From: Rhinopithecus roxellana
Taxonomy: Eukaryota > Chordata > Mammalia > Primates > Cercopithecidae
Length of the DNA: 64,000 nt
Assembly: GCF_007565055.1 (NCBI RefSeq)
Contig: NC_044566.1
Location: 61,452,564-61,516,563, forward strand
Reading direction: 5' to 3'
Shown: positions 35,496 through 47,210 of the stretch, piece after piece
How positions within the stretch are numbered: position 1 is the stretch's first letter
Layout of the letters: every line of letters begins with the position of its first letter
The notes under the pieces: generated by a model
The model's input: only the letters and a program-made list of their open reading frames with translations
What the model was told of the DNA's origin: nothing
The model's database searches: none
Program-made: the position numbers and the translations under genes

Positions 35496-35799
35496 TGTGG
35501 TCTTTGAGCTCAGGTTCATCAGCGCTGGAACAAGCTATGGTGTTAGTTGAGTTCACAGTAGGTCATGTCATTTTCCTACCAAACTATCTCAGTCTGGGTA
35601 CAAATAAAATCTCAGCCTGCTGGATTTTTATTTTTTTTAACCTCAGTATGACATATACCAAAAATTCTGTGTCAAGTGTCTTATGTAAGATTTTTCCAGT
35701 GCATAACTATTAATGGGAATTGCATCAGCATCATTGGGTTCTGTCACTTTTTCATGCCATTATAGCACCATTTAGAAGTTCATTTAATTTCAAAAAGTC

Positions 35800-36690
35800 A
35801 CCATATACTGTTCCCTTCCCTCCATGTCTCTCTTCCTTAGCTAACGTGTCATTTTCTCACTTCACACTCCCTCATTAGAGCCCAGCAATCTGGCTTCTCT
35901 CCCTGATCCTCCACTGACATTTTTCTCATCACTGGTTCCATTTCTAATAAATAAATCACATGGGGTTTTATCAGTCTCTCTTCTTCCTCGAGCTCCCTGA
36001 ATGTTCAGCTGCTAATCACCTCTTCCCTCCAGACATCCCTTCTCCCTTGGCTTCTGCTGGCTCCTTTCCTCTCTGTTACCCCAACACTTCCTCCCTCCAG
36101 TGCTCTTCGAGTCTTACTGCTGAGTTGTCTTCCCTAAGCCAATGATATTCATGACTACATCTCTCCCTGAATCCCAAACCGGGATTTGTGGCTTCCAACA
36201 GGATGCTTGCACTTGCGGGAACTTGGCTGTTCTAAAGCCACCTCACTCTCAACATACTCAGCATCAAACCTTGGGCCTTAGCTTGGCCAGCCCGGAAGCT
36301 GAGCAGCTCCATTTGCTTGCAGCGCCTTCCAAACTCTTGGTATGCTGGGATTGGGATCCTACGCTTGGAGCTCAATAAGAATGATTGGAATGTATCTAGC
36401 CTAGTGTCTGGCATGGAAAAGGTGCTCTGTAAAACCATTTTCTCTTTCCTTTTCCTTCTATCTCCTACCCAGTGTTTATGGAGTCACCAAGTCTGTTGAA
36501 CATGGATGGAAATGCCAGCTTTATTCAGTTCCATCCACCCCACGGCCACTCCACTGACCCCTCATCTGTCAGCCTGGAATAGTATGAAGCCTTTGAACCC
36601 ATCTCCCAGCCCGCATTTCTCCAGGCAACCAACCTGTTCACTGATACCATGGCTATCACTCTGCAGCTTTCCTGCTGACCAAATCACAAT
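35800..36690 (+). mobile_element. L2 LINE fragment, plus, diverged
   Basis: Contains L2-like RT tail sequence (tgatattcatgactacatct then ctccctgaatcccaaaccgg) and pyrimidine-rich L2 flanks. Limits are approximate. Confidence 0.5.
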
Positions 36691-36699
36691 GGAGCCCTG

Positions 36700-37069
36700 T
36701 TATCAGTTAGATTAGATCAGGGCCCTTCCGCTTGACTTTCAAAGCCTTCCATCCATGGGGCCTGTCATTCATTCAACATTTCCACCCCCACACACGAAAA
36801 TGAGAGCTCTTTCCTTTAGTCCACCCAGTGGCCCCACCTCTTCTTTGCCTGCCATCTCTGTGTCTTGCTCACGTTGTTCCATTTATCAGATACACTTTCC
36901 CTCCCCAGAGTTTGTTTCCTTCAGGATCAAGCTGACCCACAAAGATGAATGATCTTGCTCACTCAGTCCAAAATGTTCTTTATTTCCTCTGAATTCCTCT
37001 AGCGTTTACAGTCAAGATCCCACACCCTCTGACTACCGCTAATAGAATCCGCTGGGTTCTTACCATTGT
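36700..37069. other. Possible further L2 scraps, otherwise unassigned
   Basis: Pyrimidine-rich sequence around 36755-36960 is L2-like but too diverged to call. Confidence 0.3.
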
Positions 37070-37205
37070 AAAGGCTGTTTCAATCACTCCTGAAAATAAC
37101 TTGGAGAGAGATGTGTCCACCTGTTCTCGCCAGTGAGGAAACTGAGGCTCACAAGGTGAACACCTCAGAACTGCATCTGGGATTTGGTTCTGAAGACCAC
37201 ATCCT
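37070..37205 (-). mobile_element. MIR SINE, minus
   Basis: gccagtgaggaaactgaggc then tcacaaggtgaacacctcag fits MIR antisense. Confidence 0.6.
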
Positions 37206-39171
37206 CACTCCTCACTGTGCTAGATTCTCTTGTATTTGTTTCTTTTTGTCTCCCAATAGGATTTAATGGCACAGATCATTTACTGTGCTGTTTTGTTGCT
37301 TTTCCAATGGGCCTAGCTAAGGACTGAGAACACGATATTCATTTGATAAACACTCACTGATTTTGACTTCTGACTTCCAGACTTAATAATATTGTGACCC
37401 CCAAAAGAGGTAGGCAATTTATGTAAGCAGTGGTCACCAAAATTATTTGCCCTGATAAATAACAGATAATAATCAGCACCACGCCAAAGTGACCAGTGAT
37501 ATCCAGGTGACAAACTGCCTAATCTCGGCTGTCTCCTTCCTTTTTCTCCTTAAAAATAAGAAAACCAAGGTAAAACACCTAAGAGCTCATTGCTATTCTG
37601 AAATCATTTTGCTTCCAACTCTTATTTAAATCATCTCAGGGGTTTTGTTGACATTATCTGCCAAAGATTGTAATTCATCTTTCCAAAAGGAGAGAAGCAT
37701 CAGCCCGTCAAACAATGCCCTTCCTTCTACAGACAGCTGAGGTTGCCTCCCGACTGCCGGGGCTAGTGCTCTCTACCAGGCCAGCTGCCTGCGCAGGGCC
37801 CCTGGATGCATTTCTAAAGGGTCATATTTACAGTGTCGGATGGCTGGGCACTGTGGAGCTTAATGGGATTCTTAATAAAGGCAGCCTTCATTAAGACGGG
37901 AGTATAGGCAAGGTGCCCTTGCTTTTGAGGAAAGCACGGCCCAGTGCAAGACAGATGCTCCCCCTTGGCTTGGAAATCACGCGGGTCAAGTGCCTTGTCA
38001 TGCATTAACAGCCTTTTAAGTTCCTAGGCAGATTAAGAGGAGCGGTGTAGATAAATGAAAGAAGAGGAATCATGCGATCTGTCTTGGTAGCATAAACATT
38101 GAGACACAGCAGCTGCATTTAAACATAGCAATTTGCTAAATGAGTGGTTGGCGACTTTCCAGATGGCCAGTGTGACACAGGGCTTGGATGAATCCTTTAT
38201 TCAATCATGCATCTGTCTAGACAGAGACATTGAAGGCCAGGTTATAGCCACTGCAGTAGTGGCAGCAGCGGCAGCAGCTTGGAAACCCTTATATAAAACA
38301 TGCTCAGTATTGCCTGTGAGGCAGCTTGGCCACAGATCAGCTGGAGAGGGTGCGGCGGCATGGTGTGCGTGCAGCCTCCAGGAAAGCCATCTTCTCAGCT
38401 GAATGACGGCCGGCTTGGACCAGGGGCTCTCTCTGTGCCCATCTTCCTACTATGCCACTTCACACACTGACCCGAAGAGATGGGTGGCTGACCTTAGGGG
38501 GCTAAGAGCAGTATCAGAGTAGAAAGCAGCAATACTGGTTGTGCTTTATGTCCCTTTTTTAAAAATGTGCACTTTAAAATCATTTCACATGTGTTTTATC
38601 TTGATTTTTCTAGTTGATTTAAAAATTCCCTAAGTAGATACAAATGTATGCTTAGCTTTCAGCCATGACCCTACTGTGCCTTCCCTTTTCCCTACTCCTA
38701 GCATTCAATTCAGTCTTGGATTGAGGACTTTACTAGAGATGAGATCCTGAAGTTAGTGGCTGTAGAAGCTAGTGGGTAGACCAGATGACTACTCAGCCCC
38801 AGTTCAACTGACTGATTTAAACCAAGTCAGGTAAACTGGAGGCACCCGATGGGCCTTTGGCCTGACTCTAATAAAACAAGCAGCCAGAGGGTTCGCTGGG
38901 CTGCAACGGGGACTTACGGGAAAGGCAGCTCTACTGGTTGGTTTCCCTCTGGCAAGTTGTATCTCCAAGCCTATTTTATTTTTATTCTTTTATTAAAAAG
39001 TTTCCATGGGCAAGGGTTTCACTGTGTTTTCAGCAGCCATTCAAGTGTTGTTACTGGAACGTTCTAATCGGTTAGTAAGAAGCTCTGCCCCGCCCCGCCC
39101 CTGGAACCCTCAGGCCCAGCCACGATTCTTCACCCTCCACACAGAGCAGCAGCTTCCCTTTACTTCTGACT
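37206..39171. other. Repeat-poor intronic block
   Basis: About 2 kb with no recognisable repeats. It contains a short GCA/CGG-type run (ggcagcagcggcagcagc near 38261-38280). No exon is supported. Absence of repeats could mean regulatory function, but nothing shows this directly. Confidence 0.4.
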
Positions 39172-39483
39172 CATGAGGAGCATTTTTTTTTATTATTATA
39201 CTTTAAGTTCTAGGGTACATGTGCATAACGTGCAGGTTTGTTACATATGTATACTTGTGCCATGTTGGTGTGCTGCACCCATCAACTCGTCAGCACCCAT
39301 CAATTTGTCATTTATATCAGGTATAACTCCCAAGGCAATCCCTACCCCCTCCCCCTCCCCATGATAGGCCCCGATGTGTGATGTTCCCCTTCCCGAGTCC
39401 AAGTGATGTCATTGTTCAGTTCCCACCTATGAGTGAGAACATAGCAAACTATCACAAGAACAGAAAACCATGAGGAGCATTTT
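39172..39483 (-). mobile_element. Short L1PA-type insertion with 5' inversion and target duplication
   Basis: 3' end of an L1 in minus orientation (39187-39444) beginning with the T tract, then about 24 bases of ORF2-end sequence in the opposite orientation (aaactatcacaagaacagaa, 39446-39468). The whole is flanked by catgaggagcatttt at 39172-39186 and 39469-39483. Confidence 0.88.
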
Positions 39484-40845
39484 AACCTGATGAATCACCA
39501 GCAGCACTTCCTGTGACATTCTGGGGAAAACTACAGTTTGCTTAGGAAGGACTCTGAAACACTTCACTTGCTGCGGTGTTTGATCTGCACAGGGTGGAAA
39601 AATTTCAGTTCTGCTCTGTGTGGACACACCGAAGCCTTCTCACCAACAGCTCCTGGAAGTTTGCTATCATCAGGGCTGGGTCTACTCCACAGTCAGCCTG
39701 AAATGAACGAATTAAATGAACAAGGCTGTCCCCGGGAGGATACAGCATGTCCCCCCACTGATCTCACGCAGATGCCACTCCTTTTGGAACTGTTCTACTC
39801 ATCTGAACCACAAAGCACAGAGAATTATCTAAGGGATGATATTCTCATTTCTCCCAAAGGTGGTACCTCACCAGCGCCATTCTTCAGGTATAGATAAGAA
39901 ACAAATCCATACATACGAGAAATGCTTTAGGGTGGGATTGGCCTAGACTTTATCAGTGGAGGGCTTTGACAGCAAGAGTCCAGGCAAGGTTAAGGGAGTC
40001 GCCCAACTACCTAAGTTATGCCACAAGGTGAGAACAATGAAGTCACTGAGCACTGGAACAGTTCCAAATTCATTCAAGTCCTGGCAATGAGGAAACAGCT
40101 GAGAAAGGGTAGAAAAGTCAGTGTTTTAACCTTCTACAGAAACAGTTCTCTTAGTATGTCGAATGTAATGCAGACGAATATTATCGAAAGATCTTCAACT
40201 GCATGATCCAGGGCCAGGTATGACAAATCTAAAGCCGCCCCAAGGACAGTCATGCACCTTTGTGGCATGTGGTGACGAACCAAGTTCCCCTGGCCGTTGT
40301 CAGCTATTGCAGAGGTGGCTTTCCTTATGCTGAGTATGACTGGGCTCCTGATTGCCAGGATACCTGGCAATTAAGAAGCATGCAACTTGTGAAAACCTTG
40401 AAAACCAAAAGGCTATTAGGTGACAAGGCAGGCAGTGTCAGTGCTTCTGCTTTATAAATAAACTTGTTTTTTCTCTTACACAAAACCTGAGGTTATGCTA
40501 GATGCCAACATGAGCTCCTTAATGTGACGTTCACGTTAAGCCTTTTTATAATCTAATGAAAATTTGATTTTTAAAATCAGCATCAAATGAGGCCTGAAAT
40601 ACTGTTTGAAAATGTCACGACTTTTTAACATTTAAATATAGCTTTACACAGAGTCACCCTTGATTGACATTTTGTTCCATTTCAGGGCTGCTAATTAAGA
40701 ATCGTAGACACTAGCAACAAAGATTAAAGCAGCAGAGGCCGAAAACTTCCTGAAATAAAATGCAGCCCTGATTTGCTCAGAACCCACATCAAAGCGGAAG
40801 CACGGATCCTGGCTCATGCACATCTGGTCCACTAGGGGGCAGTGA
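39484..40845. other. Unassigned intronic sequence with a 119-codon plus frame
   Basis: A plus-strand open frame at 39538-39897 (MLRKDSETLHLLRCLIC...) has no recognised domain and no convincing splice sites. 40020-40460 may be an old, unresolved repeat. Confidence 0.3.
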
Positions 40846-41394
40846 ATGATCGCGCCTCCAGCGGGCGGGCTTGTTCTACATCCACCTGAAGTGTGCAGGC
40901 CTTTTACACAAGCGAGCTGCGCTGCCGCCAAGGCAGGTGTAGGGAGTAGCCAGTTATTGCTACTAGCATAGTATGCCAGAAGGATGAAGTGAAATGATTA
41001 TTTGAAAAACTGAAAAATGAAAAAAGTTCATTTCTACCAATAAATTTGCATAAGGAACAGGTGCTGCTGCTGTACCTGCCCGGGTCCTGTTCCCTGGCTT
41101 TTGGGGGAGGGCAGTGACCAGGATAGGCTGCACCCAGAAGGGCAGCCAGGGAGAGGGGTAGAGCCAGGGAGCCCCGTTTACGCAGTTGCTGGGGCTGACA
41201 ACTACGGGGCACGAGTGACCAAGGCGGGCTTCCCCTGCTCATCCTGTCCTTGTGAGGGGGTCCATTTGGGGGGGTCCCAGGCCCGGAAGCCGCGCAGCAC
41301 ACATGCAGGGGCACCATCCGAGCCGTAGGCTATGTGGATGACCCCTGGAGCTGGGCAGTTCCCAGATCATCCCCGCTCCCACCACGTAGGGGCC
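40846..41394 (-). other. CpG-rich patch with a candidate exon, minus
   Basis: Higher CpG and GC content than its surroundings. A very good acceptor (ggtgttgcctttctctctac then ag) precedes an open frame of 51 codons beginning GPYVVGAGMIWELPSS and ending at a TGA at 41241-41239. A second frame in the same stretch reads VIHIAYGSDGAPACVLRGF. The two frames could be one frameshifted old coding sequence, perhaps a processed pseudogene or gene fragment, but I do not recognise it. It does not fit the phase or motifs of the WD-repeat gene. Confidence 0.28.
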
Positions 41395-41612
41395 CTGTAG
41401 AGAGAAAGGCAACACCTGAGCAAAATTAGGAACTGGGACCAGCTGGCTTCAATGTCTGTGTGTTCCTTTCTCATTCTTCTATCCCCTCCTTGATTCAAGA
41501 ATCTGGTGCCCTCCTGTCTTTGTCCAGTACAAACCTGTTCTTCTGGGATATCCGTCATTCACCTTCCACTGTGTTTGTATCACTACCTCCCAAGGGAATT
41601 TGCATTTAAGCC

Positions 41613-41912
41613 TATTTATTTAGTTTTTGAGACAAGGTCTCCCTCTGTCACCCAGGTTAGAGTGAAATGGAGCAATCATAGCTCACCACAGCCTCAAACT
41701 CCTGGGCTTAAGCGATCCTCCCACCTCAGTCTTCTGAGTAGCTAGTATTACAGGCGCATGCCACCATGCCTAGCTAATTTTCTATTTTTTATTTTTTGTG
41801 GAGGCAGAGTCTTGCTAGGTTGCCCAGGCTGGTCTTGAACTCCTGGCCTCATGCAATCCTCCTGCCTCAGACTCCCAAAACTTTGTGTTTACAGGCATGA
41901 GCCACCTTGATT
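41613..41912 (-). mobile_element. AluJ-type SINE, minus
   Basis: Diverged reverse Alu (gagacaaggtctccctctgt ... tttacaggcatgagccacct). Confidence 0.9.
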
Positions 41913-42129
41913 GCCAAGACTTATTTTTAATTCTGAAGCAAAATACAGAGAAAAGGTTTCTCCCTCCTGGCCCTGATTAACAAGAATCTCCCCTGCAAAT
42001 GGGAAGGAAACCAGATGTGCCATTTCCCCTGGCACTCTGACTTCAGTGATTTTAGAGTGACTCTGTGTTCCTAGACCCATTTCTTCAAATAGTCACCTGG
42101 AACATCTCTTTCATTTCCTTGAGGGTCAG

Positions 42130-42318
42130 TGAAGCCTTGTGGCAGGTGCACAGGCTATGTAGACCTGCTTGGGTTCAAACCCCAGCTCTGCCACCTTCTA
42201 GGGGCATAGAACCTTGGGCAAATTGCATAGCTGCTATGAGCCTCCGTTTCCCCATTGTCACAAATGGCATGGTCATAACCACCTTGTGGGGATGTCGTGA
42301 GGACTGAATGGAAAGCAC
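42130..42318 (+). mobile_element. MIR SINE, plus
   Basis: tgggttcaaaccccagctct, cctccgtttccccattgtca and gtgaggactgaatggaaagc follow MIR order. Confidence 0.85.
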
Positions 42319-42346
42319 TAAAAAGAGCACGAGGGCAGACAAACCA

Positions 42347-42388
42347 GCACTCACACCTGCTCCCTCCAGCACTCACACCTGCTCCCTC
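42347..42388. repeat. Two-copy tandem repeat of a 21-22 bp unit
   Basis: cagcactcacacctgctccctc occurs twice in direct succession, about 180 bp 3' of exon d. Confidence 0.85.
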
Positions 42389-42569
42389 GGCAAGGCTTGC
42401 TCACCAACGCCGCATTTCCTTTTCCGCGTCTCTCTTCGTTCTGCCTCCGCTTGAGACACAGATGCTCCTGTCCTCGTCCCTCCCCCTCACTTCTCCCTGA
42501 AAGGATGGCAGATGGTCTTCTGGCCCCTGACTCAGCGCCTTCCACTCTCCTTCCACCCTCCACGCCTAC

Positions 42570-42615
42570 CTGGCCATCGCCATAGAGAATCAGGTACTGG
42601 TCAGGATCCACGGAA
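42570..42615 (-). CDS. Exon d of the WD-repeat (pseudo)gene, 46 nt
   Basis: This is a short internal exon with an excellent acceptor (gttttgtttttgcattcctt then gctttag) and the donor CAG followed by gtaggc. Only one frame is open: one base completing a codon from exon c (AT+T, Ile), then SVDPDQYLILYGDGQ. The DxYLILYGDxxG block is a hallmark of this WD family as I know it, and it continues directly into exon e (GCVAVL). It starts after two borrowed bases and ends in phase 0. No lesion is visible. It lies about 50 bp upstream of a (TG)n tract, on the 5' side for this strand. Confidence 0.75.
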
Positions 42616-42671
42616 CTAAAGCAAGGAATGCAAAAACAAAACCCCATCTTCAGACATTAAGAATGACAGAT

Positions 42672-42673
<2 letters not shown>

Positions 42674-42716
<43 letters not shown>
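42674..42716 (+). repeat. (TG)n microsatellite, about 21 units
   Basis: An uninterrupted tg run, about 60 bp upstream of exon d on the minus strand. Confidence 0.97.
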
Positions 42717-42718
<2 letters not shown>

Positions 42719-42720
42719 TG

Positions 42721-43800
42721 TGGTGGGGAATCCGACACATGTCCTCTGTGTCAGGCCCGTGTTCTATTTGTAGAACAGTCTTGGAAATAGACACTTGTTT
42801 ACTTTGCCCGGAGCAGGAGTGATTTCAGATTCTCTTCATTTAATCATCTACTTCCACTGTGCAGATTTATAATTAAAATAAGAAACTTATTTATAAAACC
42901 AGAGTGGGAGCTGAGAGATGGCTGCAAGGAGATGCTTCTGCTGTTGAGGCCTCTGTGCAGTAGGCTCTAAGTTACACCGGGAGGCCTGGAAGGAGTTGCG
43001 GGGACCTCCCGGACATGGCCACAGATCTCTCACATCAGAGGGCAGGGACAGGGCTGTTGGTTCCGTAAACCCAGCATATGAGGTGGAGAGTGAGGATGTT
43101 TCTCTCAGAGAGAGGCTGGGTTTGCATGAGGAATTGCTGTGACCCTTTGCTTTGGGTAGGCACTTTGAGTTTGGGTGCCACCGGCTTGTGCCAGGACCAG
43201 GGTAGGCAAGCAGCTCCCCTCAATGGAGGAAGTCTGAAGTATGGGTGGGTCTGGCAGGAGGGTGGAGACGATGGCAGGCGGAGGAGAGAAGGAGGCCAGG
43301 AAAGAGAAGAAGGAGCGAGAGGAGTGGAGAATGAGATGGCCAGACACAAGTGGTGTGACCTTTGCCAGTGACCCCACAAACCTTCACTGATGTCTATGAA
43401 AATCACAAAATGATTTGTGACGGTACGGTTGAACCTCTTGTCAAAAACCAGTGAAGGGGCTGAATGGATGCAAGAGGTGGAGGCTGTGCCAACTTCTGGA
43501 AATTAACACTGCCATGGTAAGGCTTTGACATTGTGTGATGTTGTGTAGCTACATTAAATTTAGCGCTTAATCCGTCAGTTTATATGGGACTTATTTGTTG
43601 TATTTTTATTTCCAAAGACAGAGGAATCTTCTAGAAATATTTCTTTCTTGTGTCAATATGAGAAATCTGTATGTCTTTTAAACACATGAGTTATTCTCTC
43701 ACAGACACTCTGAGGCCTACATTAGATGTTGTTTCCTTCTTTTTTCTGGGGTTATGGGAGCTCAAAGGGAAATGTGTTTTTTATCTCTAAAAAGTGTTTA
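42721..43800. other. Unique intronic sequence, nothing firm
   Basis: Purine-rich part 43240-43340. No recognised exon. Confidence 0.4.
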
Positions 43801-43839
43801 GGGTATTATGAAATATATTTTCTTCATTGACTTTATCTT

Positions 43840-43895
43840 CATATATATGTGTGTGTGTGTCTATGTGTGTGTATATATATATATCTCTCTCTCCA
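43840..43895 (+). repeat. (TA)n/(TG)n/(TC)n compound microsatellite
   Basis: Alternating tatatatg, tgtgtg and tatatatctctctc blocks. Confidence 0.9.
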
Positions 43896-43959
43896 TACCT
43901 CCATTCATAAATGTGTGTATAAATATAATCTTTTATTCTATTCTATATAAATTGCTGGA

Positions 43960-45060
43960 AGCATTCCTAAATCCTTTTTTAGACAGTGTTGTTATTAATA
44001 AGCAAAAACATAAATAAATACATTTTACCTGTCCTAGAAGTTCTGACACTTTAATCTTTTGCTGTACAGAAATATTCCTCAAGTTTTGTTGTAGTCAAAT
44101 CTGCCCTGACTTCTGGCTTTAGAGTTCTGCTTTTTGCAAAGGATTTTCATCACCCATGTTGTTATGAAGATATTCTCCTATATTTTCTCCTTTATATAGT
44201 TGTAAAATATTGAGATCTTTAATCTAGCTGGAATTTATTTTTATATATACTATTGTATAGGGACTTAACTGTTCCCTAAATAAATAACCAGCAGTTATTT
44301 GTTAGACTGTTCCCTCCCTAATTTGAAATGTCAGTTTTGTCAAATATTTTTTTCCATGTAAACAGGTCTGTCACTGACCTGCTTGTCTCTTCTTTGCCCC
44401 AGTATTTCACTGCTTTTGTTGACTGTAACTTAACAGCATGGTTTACTATCTATAGTTCAAGTCCTTCTTCAATTTAAAGGAATTTTTTGTAGACATAGGG
44501 TCTTGCTCTGTTGCCCAGGCTGGAGTGCAGTGATGCCATCACAGCTCACTGCACTCTTGCACTCCTGGTCTTGAGCGATCCTCCCATCTCACTCTCCATA
44601 GTAGCTGGGACCACAGGTGCATGCCATCACGCACGGCTATTTTTTTAAAAAAATTTTTTAGTGGAGATGGGGTCTCTCTATGTTGCCCATGCTGGTCTTG
44701 AACTCTTAGGCTCAAAGGATTCTCCCACCCCAGCTTCCCAAGATGCTGGGATTACAGGTGTGAGCCACTGCACTCCACCTCTCTCTCATTCTTTTTCAAC
44801 ATTTTCTTGGCCGTTATTGCATATTTACCTTTCCAGATGAACTTTAGACTCAACTTGTTAAGCTCTAAAGCAATCTCATAGAGATTTTGATGAAAATTTC
44901 ATTGAATTTTGGGATATCTTCCCAATATCCAATGTACTCATCCAGGAACATAGATACTTTCCATATATTTGGACTTTCTTTCATGTCTTTAGAAAGGTTG
45001 TTATTAAGGTTATTTCTGAGAGTATTTAATAATCTGCCAGTCAATTTCTTCTTCAAACAG
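43960..45060 (-). mobile_element. Old L1 (L1M/HAL1-like) fragment, minus, interrupted by an Alu
   Basis: Antisense L1-like sequence such as ttgatgaaaatttcattgaa and gaacatagatactttccata (typical ORF2 antisense order). The Alu at 44478-44780 lies within. Confidence 0.6.
44478..44780 (-). mobile_element. AluJ-type SINE, minus
   Basis: Reverse Alu with ggtcttgctctgttgcccag and gatgctgggattacaggtgt. Confidence 0.9.
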
Positions 45061-46289
45061 AGAGGAAGTGGGAAAGATCATAAAAAGTCAAGTTCCCTGG
45101 GGCCAAGAAGTTTCATCATGAAGCCATATTCATCTGCAAAGATTTGACAACCTTTTTCCCAGCAAAAACCAATTCAGTCCACGTGGGATATTGACATTAT
45201 TAGCTAAGAAGGTCTGGACAGTTGAGTAGGTTACAAAAACAAACAAATATGTGTTCTTCAGGAAGACAAATATTTGAGGCTCTCTGATGAACTATCAAAA
45301 AGACCTGTTAGGACCCAATTTTTTTCTCTATATCTCACATTTTTACAGATTTTAAACAGAGAATTGAGCTTCTTGCACACCATCCTTCTCCTCAGCACCA
45401 CTCTGTTCATAATTCTTGGTGATTTTAAAAGCCATTGTAGATAATCCTTCCAGTTTACCAGTTTCTCATGTCTTTCCCCTTACATCTCCTAGTGGTCTTG
45501 TCTCCCACCCAACTCCTGCCGCTCACAGCCATGGTCACACTTGTAGTTTTTGTCAATAGTATAATGGGAACCTCTCCAGAATCTCCATTTCGAACATTCT
45601 ACCTCCAATATTTCCTCCAATAATTCTACCTCTAATATCCTCCACACTCCAGCTCCAGCACTGGAACTTTCAGCCCCCTGGTCCTCACACATGCTTGCTA
45701 TCCCTAGCCCTCTCCTGCCTCATTTTCCTTCTTACTTGGCTGAAACCCCATGACTGATTATAGCCACTTCCCCGTGTCCACCCTCAACTCTCTTGCTTTC
45801 TCTCTTTTTTTGCTCTCATTTGGCAAAACATCACCCCTGCTTAATTCTGACTTTCCACCTACCTCAGGCCCGAATTCACGTGAAAATGTGGCTGGAGACA
45901 AACTGCAGAACTGTGCTGAGTGGTCTGACTTCAAATTCATGACCACAAACCACAAATAGGTTCTCAATGTTTCTTGGCAGCCGTCTGTCCTCTCCCACTT
46001 TCCAAGACCATTTCACTTCCTCCTTTCTCTGCAAGTCTCCAACACCTGTTCCCCAGTTCCCATTCTCAGATGAGACCTTGCTTCCTAAGTCACCACGAAA
46101 CCCAAGGCCCTCAAAAGAAAAGCTGCACCAGACCCCACCACAGAGGCACACACACCGGCACCTGGACCACTCCTCAGCCTTCCATGGGGTCCCTCCAGGT
46201 GAGCAGCCCTGATCCTCCCTGAGGCCAGCCCTCTTGCCTACCCAAGAAATACCTGTTTGACATTTCTCCCCTTACTGTCCTGCATACTT
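45061..46289. other. Unassigned intronic sequence, partly L2-like
   Basis: 45370-46200 has L2-like pyrimidine-rich sequence, too diverged to delimit. No exon is supported. Confidence 0.35.
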
Positions 46290-46361
46290 GATCTTCCAGT
46301 TTTTACCAGATCATTCCCATCAGCACGTAAACATGCTGTATTCCTGCCACTGGGGAAAAGA

Positions 46362-46681
46362 AAAAGGCTGGGGATGGTGGCTCATGCCTATAATGCCAAG
46401 ACTTCAGGAGGCAGAGGTGGAACAATCGCTTGAGCCCAGGAGTTTGAGACCGGCCTGGGCAATATAGCTAGACTGCATCTCTACAAAAAAAAAAAAAAAA
46501 AAAAAAAAGAAAGAAAAAAGAAAAAGAAAATTAACTGACTGTTGTGGCACACACCTGTAGTCCCAGCTCCTCAGGAGGTTGAGGTGGGAGGATCACCTGA
46601 GCTCAGTAGGTAGAGGCTGCAGTGAATTGTGACCATACCACTGCACTGCAGCCTGGGTGACAGTGAGACCCTGTCTCAAAA
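46362..46681 (+). mobile_element. AluJ-type SINE, plus
   Basis: ggctggggatggtggctcat ... ctgcagcctgggtgacagtg, with an A tract at 46486-46508 in the middle. Its tail continues into the GGAA array. Confidence 0.88.
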
Positions 46682-46906
46682 AAAGAAAGAAAGAAAGAGA
46701 GGGGGAGGGAGGGAGGGAGGGAAGAAGGAAGGAAGGAAAGAAGGAAGGAAGGAAGGAAGGAAAGAAGGAAGGAAGGAAGGAAAGAAGGAAGGAAGGAAGG
46801 AAGGAAAGAAGGAAGGAAGGAAGGAAGGAAAGAAGGAAGGAAGGAAGGAAGGAAGGAAGGAAGGAAAGAAGGAAGGAAGGAAGGAAGGAAGGAAGGAAGG
46901 AAAAAA
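46682..46906 (+). repeat. (GGAA)n/(GAAA) microsatellite grown from an Alu tail
   Basis: About 225 bp of aagg and gaag units, pure purine on this strand, with regular gaaagaagg interruptions every 20-36 bp. It gives spurious Lys/Glu/Gly/Arg-rich and, on the other strand, Ser/Phe/Leu/Pro-rich frames. Confidence 0.97.
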
Positions 46907-47210
46907 GAATTTGTCTTGACCTTGACCCCCTTCCTATCCAACTATCAGGCCATTTCTTTCTCTCTCTCTCTTTTTTGTTTTTGTTTTGTTTTTTAATGGC
47001 AAAGTTACTTGAGAAAGAGTTTCATGCTGCTGTCTCCTTTCTCCCTTCCATCTGTTTTCTTGACAGTATTCTTGGTAAGCTTTGGCCCCACATTCTGCAA
47101 AAGCTGTCTTGCTGGTCAGCAGTGACCTCTGTGCTGCTAAAGCCAGTGGAAATGCTGGGCCTCATCTTCCTAGCAGCTGCACTTGACCATGGCCTCCCTA
47201 GGCTCTAGTG

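Larger units (their letters stand above)
46290..47210 (+). mobile_element. L2 LINE (reverse-transcriptase region), plus, split by Alu and GGAA array
   Basis: Left part includes cccatcagcacgtaaacatg, right part tatccaactatcaggccatt and gcctcatcttcctagcagct, corresponding to the L2 YRPIS and LLDLSAAFD blocks in order. Confidence 0.75.

Noticed and set aside
39538..39897. 119-codon plus frame as a gene
   Set aside because: No recognised domain, weak start context and no splice support; kept only as a note in the region feature.
46603..47208. Long Lys/Arg/Glu and Ser/Phe/Leu/Pro-rich frames
   Set aside because: They are translations of the GGAA/TTCC microsatellite and adjoining Alu and L2.
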